Positions 16,270-23,285 of a stretch of 49,714 bases of DNA are shown here, piece by piece. Numbering within the stretch: the first letter of the stretch is position 1; every line of letters begins with the position of its first letter. The notes below the pieces were generated by a model. That model was given only the letters and a program-made list of their open reading frames with translations, searched no databases and was not told the DNA's origin. Source of the DNA: Candidatus Hadersleviella danica. GTDB taxonomy: Bacteria; Chloroflexota; Anaerolineae; Promineifilales; Promineifilaceae. Made by a program: the position numbers and the translations under genes. The stretch is from positions 1 to 49,714 of the forward strand of contig JADJSZ010000044.1 in assembly GCA_016711405.1 (NCBI GenBank), written 5' to 3'.

Positions 16270-17225
16270 GACGGCTTGTGCCGCCAACGCCACCACACCC
16301 CCACGGGGTAGCCCAGCATTTTGGCCACATCGCCCACGAGGCGGATGACGAGGATGAGGGCAAAGGCGCGAACGCGGAGGGGCGGCCGCCAACCTGTCGT
16401 TTGGGACCAGAGACGGGTGGCAGGACGGCCGCTGTACGCCCCCATCCCCACCGCCAACAAGAGCCAGCCCACCCATTTTTCCCGCCAAATGAGACGGCCG
16501 ATAAACGGCAGAGCCAGCAAATAGGTGGCGTAGCGAATAACGTGCCGCTTCCACCACAAGTTGGCCTTGCCATCCCCCCGAGCGTAGAGGTAATACTGCT
16601 TGGCAAAGGTGCGGAGCGAACCACGCGGCCGAAAATAGACCCGCGCCCGTGGGGCAAAGGCAAACGCCCCAAATCGCTCCCGCAGAGCCAAATCGAACAC
16701 CAAATCTTCGCTGTAATCGAGCCATTCGGGGTAGCCACCCACGGCCGCCCACGCCTCTTTGCGAAAAGCGACGGAGCGACTAGAAGGCAAAAAGCTGTCG
16801 GGCTTGATGTCGGCCAAATCGGGCAAGACGGTGGCGGCCATGACCACCTCGAAATCGGTGTAGGGGTCTGGCTCGAACCAGCCGCTGACCACGGCCGTTT
16901 GCCCCTCCCGCTCCAGCGGGGCGATGAGTTCTTGCAACCAGACAGGAGCCAGCACCACCCCCGCATCGGTGGCGGCAATGAGCGGGCCAGCGGCCGCTTC
17001 GATGGCCAAATTGCGCCCTCGGCTGATATTCGCCCCCGGTGCTTCGATGATTTTGAGGGGCAACCACGCACTGTACTCGGTCAAAAGCTCGAGTGTTGCA
17101 TCGGTGGAGCCGCCGTCGCAAATAACCACCTCATCGGGTGGCCGTGTTTGGTCGAGCAAGGAGTCGAGAAGCGGCCGTAGCGCCTCCCCTTCATTTTTAA
17201 CTGTCGCAATAACCGAAACTTTCAT
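16248..17225 (-). CDS. Family 2 glycosyltransferase with C-terminal membrane segments
   Basis: A 325-residue protein with a GT-A nucleotide-sugar domain in the first 230 residues: VSVIATVKNEGEALRPLLDS, the acceptor/donor motif VVICDGGSTDATLELL, and a LIAATDAGVVL segment in the position of the DxD. A conserved GGYPEWLDYSEDLVFDL block holds the likely catalytic acid. The C-terminal 100 residues carry hydrophobic segments (YATYLLALPFIGRLI, WVGWLLLAVGMGAYS, FALILVIRLVGDVAKML), so it is membrane-associated, probably acting on a lipid-linked acceptor. Start MKVSVIA is preferred over the longer frame, whose lead is repeat-derived. The sugar is unknown. Its last six residues come from the foldback element. 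Confidence 0.88.
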   Translation of the reverse strand: MKVSVIATVKNEGEALRPLLDSLLDQTRPPDEVVICDGGSTDATLELLTEYSAWLPLKIIEAPGANISRGRNLAIEAAAGPLIAATDAGVVLAPVWLQELIAPLEREGQTAVVSGWFEPDPYTDFEVVMAATVLPDLADIKPDSFLPSSRSVAFRKEAWAAVGGYPEWLDYSEDLVFDLALRERFGAFAFAPRARVYFRPRGSLRTFAKQYYLYARGDGKANLWWKRHVIRYATYLLALPFIGRLIWREKWVGWLLLAVGMGAYSGRPATRLWSQTTGWRPPLRVRAFALILVIRLVGDVAKMLGYPVGVWWRWRHKPSKVKSEK

Positions 17226-17228
17226 GGC

Positions 17229-17270
17229 GAGGAGCAATGAGTAATGAGCAATGAGCAATGAGCAAAAGGG
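17229..17270. repeat. Short-period array AGCAATG
   Basis: AGGAGCAATGAGTAATGAGC followed by AATGAGCAATGAGCAAAAG, a 7-nt period array just 5' of the glycosyltransferase start. Confidence 0.6.
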
Positions 17271-17375
17271 CAAATGACACCCTGCGTCATGGTAAGTAAC
17301 ACCAAAGAGGGCGAGAGGTTGCAAGACGGGGTGATATTGGCACACGAAAGGGAAGTTGGGGCAGAATTGGCTATC

Positions 17376-17455
17376 AATTACGAATTACAAAGTACAAAAT
17401 ACGATACCCTCGAGTCATTTCGTACTTCGTCATTCGTACTTCGTACTTTTTGTCC
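17376..17455. repeat. Foldback element, AATTACAAAGTAC / GTACTTCGTA type
   Basis: Left AATTACGAATTACAAAGTAC and AAAATACGA; right TCGTACTTCGTCATTCGTAC and TTCGTACTTTTTGT. Imperfect inverted repeat between divergent genes; period about 8. Confidence 0.7.
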
Positions 17456-17488
17456 TTCACTCATTACTGCTCTACCCCACCTTTCCCC

Positions 17489-18595
17489 ATGAACGACCAA
17501 ATCTCTACCCGTCTCGCGGCCGTGCGCCAAAAAATGACCGAATGGCAAGTGGATGGCTTGCTCATCACCAGCCCTGCCAATTACCGCTGGCTCAGCGGGT
17601 TCACAGGTTCTGCCTGCACCTTGCTCGTCACGGCCGAGCGTGCCTTTCTCGGCACCGATTTTCGCTATTGGGAGCAAGCCCGCCAGCAAGCCCCCCACTT
17701 TGAACTTGTCAAAATGGGACGCACGGCCGACTTGACCTCCTTACCCCAAATGATTCAACAAGCAGGGGTGAATGTGGTGGGCGTGGAAGGCAACCAGATG
17801 AGCATCATCCAATTTCGGGAGTTGGAAAACAAGCTCCAAAATGATGAAAAAGCAGACCCCGTCGCCCTTGAGCCGCTCAAAGAGACGGTGGAAGTGTTGC
17901 GCCACATCAAAAGCACGGCCGAGCTAGATGCTATCCGCCGTGCGGCGGCCATCACCGATTGGGCGATGAGCCAAGTGAACGAAATTGTACGGCCGGGCAT
18001 CAGCGAACGGGCGGTGGCGTGGGAACTGGAGAAGATGATGCGCGAGCGCGGCGCCGACGGCATGGCCTTTGAGGTGATTGTGGCCAGCGGCCCCAATGCC
18101 GCACTCGCCCATCATCGGCCGAGTGAACGGCCGATACAGGCGGGCGACAGCATTGTGGTAGATATGGGGGCGCGGCTCAACGGCTACCACAGTGACCTGA
18201 CCCGCTCGTTTTATGTGGGGGCCGAACCCGATGAGCAATTCCAAAAAGTGTATGGGCTGGTGCTGGAAGCGCAAACGGCCGCTCTTGAAGGCATCCGCGC
18301 CGGGCTGACGGGCAAACAAGCGGATGCGCTGGCGCGAGATGTGATTACGGCCGCTGGCCACGCCGATGATTTTGGCCACTCCCTCGGCCACGGCGTGGGG
18401 CTGTACATTCACGAAGGCCCCAATTTGTCGGTGCTAAACGAAGAAGCATTGCCCGTTGGGGCAGTCGTCACCGTCGAGCCGGGGGTGTATTTGCCCAATT
18501 GGGGCGGCGTGCGTATCGAAGATTTGGTGTTGATCACAGAAACAGGGATTGAGTTTTTGAGCCATTGCCCCAAAGAACCTGTCATCCGCTATTAA
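17489..18595 (+). CDS. Xaa-Pro aminopeptidase family protein (M24B)
   Basis: A 368-residue cytosolic metallopeptidase that removes residues N-terminal to proline. The creatinase-like N-terminal domain has DGLLITSPANYRWLSGFTGS. The pita-bread catalytic domain shows the five metal ligands: two Asp in VVDMGARLNGYHSDLTRSF (about residues 225-240), His in GHSLGHGVGLYIHEGP (about 305), and Glu in VTVEPGVYLP and VRIEDLVLIT. The size and GHSLGHGVGL form fit the PepQ/YqhT-like group. The start at 17489 is chosen because upstream codons lie in a foldback repeat. It stands alone, flanked by repeats. Confidence 0.94.
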   Translation: MNDQISTRLAAVRQKMTEWQVDGLLITSPANYRWLSGFTGSACTLLVTAERAFLGTDFRYWEQARQQAPHFELVKMGRTADLTSLPQMIQQAGVNVVGVEGNQMSIIQFRELENKLQNDEKADPVALEPLKETVEVLRHIKSTAELDAIRRAAAITDWAMSQVNEIVRPGISERAVAWELEKMMRERGADGMAFEVIVASGPNAALAHHRPSERPIQAGDSIVVDMGARLNGYHSDLTRSFYVGAEPDEQFQKVYGLVLEAQTAALEGIRAGLTGKQADALARDVITAAGHADDFGHSLGHGVGLYIHEGPNLSVLNEEALPVGAVVTVEPGVYLPNWGGVRIEDLVLITETGIEFLSHCPKEPVIRY

Positions 18596-18608
18596 TTCCA
18601 CACTTATT

Positions 18609-18681
18609 AAACCGCGGAGGCGCGGAGAACGCGGAGGAAATTCCAGAGAAACCTCCGCGCCCTCTGCGCTCTCCGCGGTTA
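18609..18681. repeat. Foldback element, CCGCGGAG family copy 2
   Basis: AACCGCGGAGGCGCGGAGAA and CGCGGAGG on the left pair with CCTCCGCGCCCTCTGCGCTC and TCCGCGGTTA on the right. The loop AAATTCCAGAGAAA is shared with the copy at 48672-48722. Confidence 0.9.
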
Positions 18682-18722
18682 GAAAAAAAGCCGACAGAGA
18701 GATTTGTCAGTCAATTAGGGTC

Positions 18723-19679
18723 TTACTCGCTTCCTCCCCGCGTCGCAATGAGGATGCCGCTGAATACAAAGATGGCACCGATGAGTGCCACCAAGGGATG
18801 GGTGGGGAATTCGCGCAGAATGAGGAAGGCGAGCAGGCTGGCCCCAATCGGCTCGCCCAAAATGGTGATGGAAACGTAGGTGGCGGGCAGAAATTTAAGT
18901 GCCCAGTTAAAGGAGCCGTGCCCGAGCAGTTGGGGGAAGATAGCCATCAGGGCAAAGAGGAGGTAGGTTCGGCCGCTGTAGCCAAACAAACTCGCCCCAC
19001 TGACCCAGACCATGAGGATGAGGGAGAGACTGGCGGCCGAATAGACGACGGTGAGGTAGCTGATGAGGGAGAGGCGCGGCCGTAATTGGCGGCCGATGAG
19101 CATGTAGGCGGCGGCCGTGATGGCTCCCAACAAGGCCAAGCCATTGCCGAGCATCGGCCATGTGCCGCCGCCAGCCGCCAAATCGAAGCCAACCCAACGG
19201 CCGTTTTCCACAACCAACGCATCGCTCAACGAAATAATCAGGCTTCCCACAATGGCCAGCCCAATGCCGATTTTAAGCGGCCGTGTCAGTGGCTCCTTCA
19301 GCACAAACGGGGCGGCCAGCCCCACCCAAATGGGGTTTGTCGTCACCAAAACTGTTGAGTTCACCACCGAGGTGTACTCGAGTGAGCTAATCCAACTGGC
19401 GAAGTGAATGCCCAACATGCCCCCGGCCGCCAGTGCCAACCCCCACTCGGCACGGGTCAGGCCGCGCAATTCCGCCCGCTGGCGGGTGAGAGCGAAGGGG
19501 AGCAGGAGCAACGAGGCCAAACTGGTGCGCCATGCGGCGATGACCAAGGAGGGGGCTTCCCCTTGGGCAAAGCGAATGAGAATGGCACTGACGGATACGG
19601 CCAACAGCCCCATGCCCAGAACCCAAAAGGGCGAGATGGGGGATGGGGGATTTGGGATTTGGGATTTTGGAGAGGACAT
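18723..19679 (-). CDS. DMT/EamA family transporter
   Basis: A 318-residue inner-membrane protein with ten hydrophobic helices in two homologous EamA halves. The first half includes SVSAILIRFAQGEAPSLVIAAWR and LEYTSVVNSTVLVTTNPIWVGL, the second AAAYMLIGRQLRP and FLPATYVSITILGEPIGASLLAFL. The family exports metabolites such as amino acids or other small organics; the substrate cannot be inferred. The first 15 codons (PKSQIPNPPSPISP) are translated from the short-period GGGATTTGGGATT repeat, so the true start could be internal, near GMGLLAV. No operon partners. Confidence 0.9.
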   Translation of the reverse strand: MSSPKSQIPNPPSPISPFWVLGMGLLAVSVSAILIRFAQGEAPSLVIAAWRTSLASLLLLPFALTRQRAELRGLTRAEWGLALAAGGMLGIHFASWISSLEYTSVVNSTVLVTTNPIWVGLAAPFVLKEPLTRPLKIGIGLAIVGSLIISLSDALVVENGRWVGFDLAAGGGTWPMLGNGLALLGAITAAAYMLIGRQLRPRLSLISYLTVVYSAASLSLILMVWVSGASLFGYSGRTYLLFALMAIFPQLLGHGSFNWALKFLPATYVSITILGEPIGASLLAFLILREFPTHPLVALIGAIFVFSGILIATRGGSE

Positions 19680-19757
19680 TGGGGGATTGCGGAATGGGGA
19701 ATGCGGATTGCGGAATAAAGTAACTGACCGACTGACCGACTGAGAGACTGACAGACT
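19634..19757. repeat. Three abutting short-period arrays
   Basis: GGGATTTGGGATTTGGGATT (19646-19670), then GGATTGCGGAATGGGGAATG (19683-19716), then AACTGACCGACTGACCGACT and GAGAGACTGACAGACT (19721-19757). The first extends into the DMT transporter N-terminus. The ACTGA-type unit recurs at 33779-33829. Confidence 0.75.
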
Positions 19758-19774
19758 TTCCTCTAGTCGCCAAC

Positions 19775-19809
19775 AAAAAAGCCTGAATTCTCAGGGGAAC
19801 TCAGGCTTT
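19775..19809 (-). terminator. Orphan intrinsic terminator or leader attenuator
   Basis: On the minus strand AAAGCCTGA pairs with TCAGGCTTT (14-nt loop), followed by TTTTTTG. It is 5' of the DMT transporter and follows no minus-strand gene. It therefore ends either a small RNA from 19810-19980 or a transcription-attenuated leader. Confidence 0.6.
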
Positions 19810-19985
19810 GCTCAGATATTAGTTGAGGGCGCTAGCGTAGGGAGGGGTCAGCCCCGCAATGGTTATTTTGTGCTATGGGTTTAAAAGGCGCATAAAAGCG
19901 TGCAAAGGGGATTTCGGAAAACTTTGGCTTGCGTCAAAAAGAATCCCATTGAAACTTGTTTATGTCCCCATGCCTATTTTCGGGC

Positions 19986-20013
19986 TTGACATTTTTGCTA
20001 AGTTAATTATATT
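19986..20013 (+). promoter_or_regulatory. Sigma-70-type promoter of the ICMT-like gene
   Basis: TTGACA (19986-19991), a 16-nt spacer and TATATT (20008-20013) lie 42 bp before the ATG at 20055. Confidence 0.75.
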
Positions 20014-20032
20014 TTTAGGTATACCTAAAAAT
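20011..20032. promoter_or_regulatory. 22-bp perfect palindromic operator
   Basis: TTTTTAGGTATACCTAAAAA, extended by A and T on the ends, is a perfect palindrome. It overlaps the end of the -10 box and the likely transcription start, an ideal position for repression. The TTAGG..CCTAA half-sites resemble boxes bound by DtxR/MntR-type metalloregulators; that assignment is inference. Confidence 0.75.
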
Positions 20033-20054
20033 TGATGAAACGAGGTGAAATATC

Positions 20055-20642
20055 ATGGAACAAGAGACAATTTTTCGCATCCTAACGGCCGTATTGTTGT
20101 TCACGGGCTTTGGCATTGGAAGCTATTTCCGCCACCAAGCGGAGCGGCATGGGGGGCGGCTCGACCAATCGGGCAACAAGGTGATTGTGCTGTTGCGCTT
20201 GCTCAGTTTGGCTGTGGTTTGGCCCCTGTTTGCCTATCTGCTTAACCCTGCATGGGTGCGCTGGGCGCAGATGGATTTGCCGGTGTGGGTGCGGTGGGCG
20301 GCCGTGGGCACGGCCGTTTTGATGGTTCCCGCTATTTATTGGATGTACACCAACATAGGCCGCAACATTTCCCCTTCCCACACCACCCGCGAAGGCCACC
20401 AACTGGTGACGACGGGGCCATACCAGTACATTCGCCATCCGCTCTACACCTTTGGCACTATTTTCATGCTTTCGCTGGCTCTTGTGACGGGTTTATGGTG
20501 GTTGTTGGTGGGGTTTGGCTTGCCACTGGCGGTGTTGATTTGGCGCATTCCCCGCGAAGAGGCCAATCTTGTGGCGCGATTTGGCGATGAGTATCGCGCC
20601 TATATGGCTCGCACAGGGCGATTTTTGCCAAAACTAAGATAG
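20055..20642 (+). CDS. Isoprenylcysteine carboxyl methyltransferase (ICMT) family membrane protein
   Basis: A 195-residue integral membrane protein with about five hydrophobic segments. The C-terminal SAM-binding core is typical of the ICMT/PEMT superfamily: GHQLVTTGPYQYIRHPLYTFGTIFM (about residues 115-140) and the EEANLVARFGDEYRAYMARTGRFLP tail. Bacterial members methylate unknown small or lipid substrates; prenylated proteins are unlikely. A GAGGTG ribosome site lies 8 nt before the ATG. The strong promoter overlapped by a perfect palindrome shows it is a regulated single-gene unit. A second family member is at 24826-25446. Confidence 0.88.
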   Translation: MEQETIFRILTAVLLFTGFGIGSYFRHQAERHGGRLDQSGNKVIVLLRLLSLAVVWPLFAYLLNPAWVRWAQMDLPVWVRWAAVGTAVLMVPAIYWMYTNIGRNISPSHTTREGHQLVTTGPYQYIRHPLYTFGTIFMLSLALVTGLWWLLVGFGLPLAVLIWRIPREEANLVARFGDEYRAYMARTGRFLPKLR

Positions 20643-20722
20643 AGTACAGAGATAGAGATAGAGGGATAGATGGTCGGTTGACCACCTATGGGTTCCTCTA
20701 TCTCTATCTCCCATCTCTATCT
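20643..20722. repeat. Foldback element, GAGATAGAG family copy 2
   Basis: The left arm CAGAGATAGAGATAGAGGGA (20648-20667) pairs with the right arm GGGTTCCTCTATCTCTATCT and CCCATCTCTATCTTG (20690-20722). The right arm encodes the C-terminal QDRDGR and stop of the MDR dehydrogenase. Confidence 0.85.
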
Positions 20723-21714
20723 TGCCCAAACACCACTTGCAACGCCTCATGCGGCCGTCTATCTAGCAAATCGTAGGCCACGGCCGCTTCGGCCAGCGGG
20801 TAGCGATGGGTGATGAGTTGGCTCGGCCGAATTTCGGCCAATAGCCGCCACGCCACGTCCAGCCGCCGCTGTTTGTCCCAGCGCCCGAGCCAGTGGGGTT
20901 TCATCTGGCTCACTTGGCTACTGATGAGGGTTTGGTGGGCGCGATGAAAACGGCCGCCCAAGTTCAACTCCGCTCGCTTTTGCCCATACCACGAGCCGAC
21001 GAGGATGCGGCCGTTAAATCCCGTCGCTTCGATAGCCAAATCGAGCGCGGCGGGGTTGCCCGAAAGTTCCAAGCTCAGGTCGGCCGCGAATTGGCGCAGA
21101 GCGGGCAATGCTTCCGCCTCGGCGGGGTCGAGGGCGGCCGTGGCTCCCCACGCCAACGCCTGTTCCCGCCGCCGCGCCACCCCATCCACCACCCATAAAT
21201 CGGCCAAGGGCATGGTGGCTAGGACGGCCGTGGTCAGCAACCCCACCACCCCTTGCCCAAAAATGGCCACGCGCTCGCCAATAACGGGCTGGCTATCCAT
21301 GACAAAGGAGACGGCCGTTTCCATGTTGGGCAAGAACAGAGCATCGGCTGGGTTTATGCCAGCAGGCAGGGGGAAGACGGCCGTTTTTTCCACCACAAAA
21401 TGGGTTGAATGTGGATAAAAGGCAAAGATTTGCCGCCCTATCCACACCTTATCCACATTTTTGCCCACATCCAGCACTGTGCCCACGGCCGCATAGCCAT
21501 ACCGCACAGGGTATTGCATCCCCCCTGCCAACGCCGCAATCGTCTCATCCAGTGCCAAATCGGCGGGCATTTGCCCTCGGTAGAGCAACATCTCCGTGCC
21601 TGCGCTGATGGCTGAATAGTCGGTGCGCACCAAAAGTTGCCCTTCGCCCACAGGGGGCAACGGCTCCTCGCGCACTTCGACGGCGTAGGGGGCGATGAAG
21701 TAGAGGTTGTGCAT
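20704..21714 (-). CDS. MDR-family zinc-independent alcohol dehydrogenase-like oxidoreductase
   Basis: A 336-residue medium-chain dehydrogenase/reductase. The N-terminal GroES-like domain contains SAISAGTEMLLYRGQMP and YPVRYGYAAVGTVLDVG. The Rossmann domain opens with RVAIFGQGVVGLLTTAVL (about residues 145-162). The canonical catalytic zinc Cys/His residues after GTE are absent, so it is not a classical zinc alcohol dehydrogenase. It resembles the BchC-like or dehydrogenase group that acts on large or sugar-type alcohols. Substrate unknown. The last six residues (QDRDGR) are supplied by the foldback repeat. Downstream of, and 26 bp from, the pentapeptide gene on the same strand, so cotranscription is possible. 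Confidence 0.82.
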   Translation of the reverse strand: MHNLYFIAPYAVEVREEPLPPVGEGQLLVRTDYSAISAGTEMLLYRGQMPADLALDETIAALAGGMQYPVRYGYAAVGTVLDVGKNVDKVWIGRQIFAFYPHSTHFVVEKTAVFPLPAGINPADALFLPNMETAVSFVMDSQPVIGERVAIFGQGVVGLLTTAVLATMPLADLWVVDGVARRREQALAWGATAALDPAEAEALPALRQFAADLSLELSGNPAALDLAIEATGFNGRILVGSWYGQKRAELNLGGRFHRAHQTLISSQVSQMKPHWLGRWDKQRRLDVAWRLLAEIRPSQLITHRYPLAEAAVAYDLLDRRPHEALQVVFGQDRDGR

Positions 21715-21740
21715 GGGGGACAGGGGACTTGGGACTTGGG

Positions 21741-22319
21741 TTATTCGACGGCCACGCCATCGGGGAGTAACGCCCCTTCGAGCGAGTAGGCTTGGGCGAG
21801 TTGCTCGGCCGTGATGTTGGAGTGGCGCAAGTCCGCTTTTTGGAGGTTGGCTCCCGTAAAATTAACTCCCTTCAAATCTGTTTCGCTCAGATTGGCGTTT
21901 TGCAATTCGGCATGGCTGAGGGTGGCCCCGTGCAGGTTGGCATGGCACAAATTGGCGTTGGCCAGATTGGCATGGCTTAAATCGGCGTTGTGCAAATCGG
22001 CGTTTTGGAGCGAGCCGTCCATCAGCCAGCCTCGTTCGCGCAGTTCATAGGCGGCGCGGTCGGCAATGTCGTTGTTGCGGCTCCCCAGTTCGTGGATGAG
22101 TTGCCAGCGCAGGCGACGCTCTTCCCGTTTCTCGTTCAGGTAATCAATGACCAGCACTGTCACGGCAATGCCGATGAGTTCGGTGCTTAATTGGGCATAA
22201 AGTGTGACCAAGTAGTCGCCGAGGCTGAACGCATTGGGGTTGGCTTGGTTGTAGCCGACCAAACTGCCCCCGATGGCCAGCAAAAGGAATATAATGGCTA
22301 AAATTCTGGTCAGCGACAT
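21741..22319 (-). CDS. Membrane-anchored pentapeptide-repeat protein
   Basis: A 192-residue protein. Residues 1-70 hold two hydrophobic segments (ILAIIFLLLAIGGSLVGYN and LSTELIGIAVTVLVIDYLN), followed by a basic stretch (NEKREERRLRWQLIHELGS). From about residue 108 there are roughly 12 A(D/N)LxX pentapeptides (for example ADLHNADLSHANLANANL), which build a right-handed quadrilateral beta-helix. Such proteins have varied roles, including topoisomerase protection and signalling scaffolds; none can be chosen here. The start MSLTRILA is supported by AAGGAGAG 4 nt upstream; the extra frame before it is not conserved-looking and contains short repeats. Confidence 0.88.
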   Translation of the reverse strand: MSLTRILAIIFLLLAIGGSLVGYNQANPNAFSLGDYLVTLYAQLSTELIGIAVTVLVIDYLNEKREERRLRWQLIHELGSRNNDIADRAAYELRERGWLMDGSLQNADLHNADLSHANLANANLCHANLHGATLSHAELQNANLSETDLKGVNFTGANLQKADLRHSNITAEQLAQAYSLEGALLPDGVAVE

Positions 22320-22443
22320 GCGCTCTCCTTGGGTGTTTGATGGTGTATTGTAGCGCAAAATGTGCCCAGCAAGGGAGAACATGTCTGTGGGCTGGTTCTT
22401 CATCTCTCCATTCGTGAGTGTCTCCAGTTTTTCGCCATTCATT

Positions 22444-22500
22444 GGGTTGCAGGTTGCAAGTCGTTTGCTACCTGCAACTTGTAACCTATAACTTGTAACA
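22444..22500. repeat. Foldback element, TTGCAGGTTGCAAG type
   Basis: GGGTTGCAGGTTGCAAGTCG pairs with CTACCTGCAACTTGTAACC; an extra TATAACTTGTAAC unit follows. Lies between divergent genes. Confidence 0.8.
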
Positions 22501-22546
22501 AAACGGATGGCCAAGACACGAACCCAATCTCTAAATCTTTCCCTTC

Positions 22547-22921
22547 ATGTCTAATAATTTCTACAACGAAGTGTATGCGGTGGTACGCCGCATCCCTGCA
22601 GGGCAGGTGACGAGTTACGGCCGTATTGCCCACATGCTCGGCCGTCCCCGTGCGGCGCGGGCGGTGGGGTATGCGCTCAATGCGCTGGAAGAGGGGCGGA
22701 GCCGAGCGGATGGCACGGCCGTGCCGTGGCAGAGGGTGGTGAATAGCGTCGGCCGAATTAGCCTCGTTAACCGCGAAAACAGTGCCCAGCACCAAGCCGA
22801 ACTCCTCCGCGCCGAGGGAGTGCTGGTCACGGCCGAACTCACCCTCGACATGGATAAATACCTCTGGCCGGGGCTAACTTTATGGGAGCTAGATGAAATC
22901 TTGGGAGGGCATGGTTCCTAG
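22547..22921 (+). CDS. Alkyltransferase-like protein (ATL; MGMT family without catalytic Cys)
   Basis: A 124-residue homologue of the DNA-binding domain of O6-alkylguanine-DNA alkyltransferase. It shows the FYNEVYAVVRRIPAGQVTSYGRIAHMLG opening, RAARAVGYALNALEEG and the active-site region VPWQRVVNSVGRI. The usual PCHR is PWQR: tryptophan replaces the alkyl-acceptor cysteine, the defining feature of ATLs, which bind alkylated guanines and hand lesions to nucleotide excision repair. Size matches ATL. No SOS-type box is visible. The C-terminus ends in a repeat whose first bases overlap the coding sequence (GGHGS, stop). Confidence 0.92.
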   Translation: MSNNFYNEVYAVVRRIPAGQVTSYGRIAHMLGRPRAARAVGYALNALEEGRSRADGTAVPWQRVVNSVGRISLVNRENSAQHQAELLRAEGVLVTAELTLDMDKYLWPGLTLWELDEILGGHGS

Positions 22922-23050
22922 CTCCCGAGAGAGCACCGTTACAAATTTGGACTTGGGACAAGGGACTTGGGACACTTGTGACCGCCTGTCCCTTGTCCCG
23001 AGTCCCTTGTCGAAATTGTAAAGATAGCGAGAACCATGTCCTTGGGAGAA
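22911..23050. repeat. GGCATGGTTC/GGGACTTGG family, head-to-head pair
   Basis: The forward half GGCATGGTTCCTAGCTCCC..TTACAAATTTGGACTTGGG (22911-22975) faces a reverse-complement half (22985-23046) that reads, inverted, GGACATGGTTCTCGCTATC..TTTACAATTTCGACAAGGGACT. Single forward copies occur at 25513-25600 and 42299-42425. It starts inside the last codons of the ATL gene. Confidence 0.85.
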
Positions 23051-23096
23051 ACGGGGAGATAGTGTGAGCGAAAAACAGGGTAATTCCACCAACGAA

Positions 23097-23131
23097 AGGT
23101 TCCTCTATCTCTATCTCTCCCCTCTATCTTT
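23097..23131. repeat. GAGATAGAG family copy 3 (right arm)
   Basis: GGTTCCTCTATCTCTATCTC then TCCCCTCTATCT, near identical to the right arms at 12714 and 20690. A left partner is nearly absent (GGGGAGATAG at 23053). Bases 23132-23285 hold only pyrimidine-rich sequence with another CTCTATCTCTATCTC at 23251, and no gene. Confidence 0.75.
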
Positions 23132-23285
23132 TTTTGCCTACATGCCTTTTACCTATTCTCATCTATAATTCCTATTCACTCACCGCTATAACCATTTTCC
23201 CTTTCATTCCTCATAACGATAGTGATACCAAACCCGCTTATCTTTATACCTCTATCTCTATCTCTTAGCGCTAGCTTTAGCTCTA

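Noticed and set aside
19800..19985. T-box or SAM riboswitch before the DMT transporter
   Set aside because: I could not find the T-box GGGTGGNACCGCG core or SAM-aptamer conserved blocks; only the terminator is convincing.
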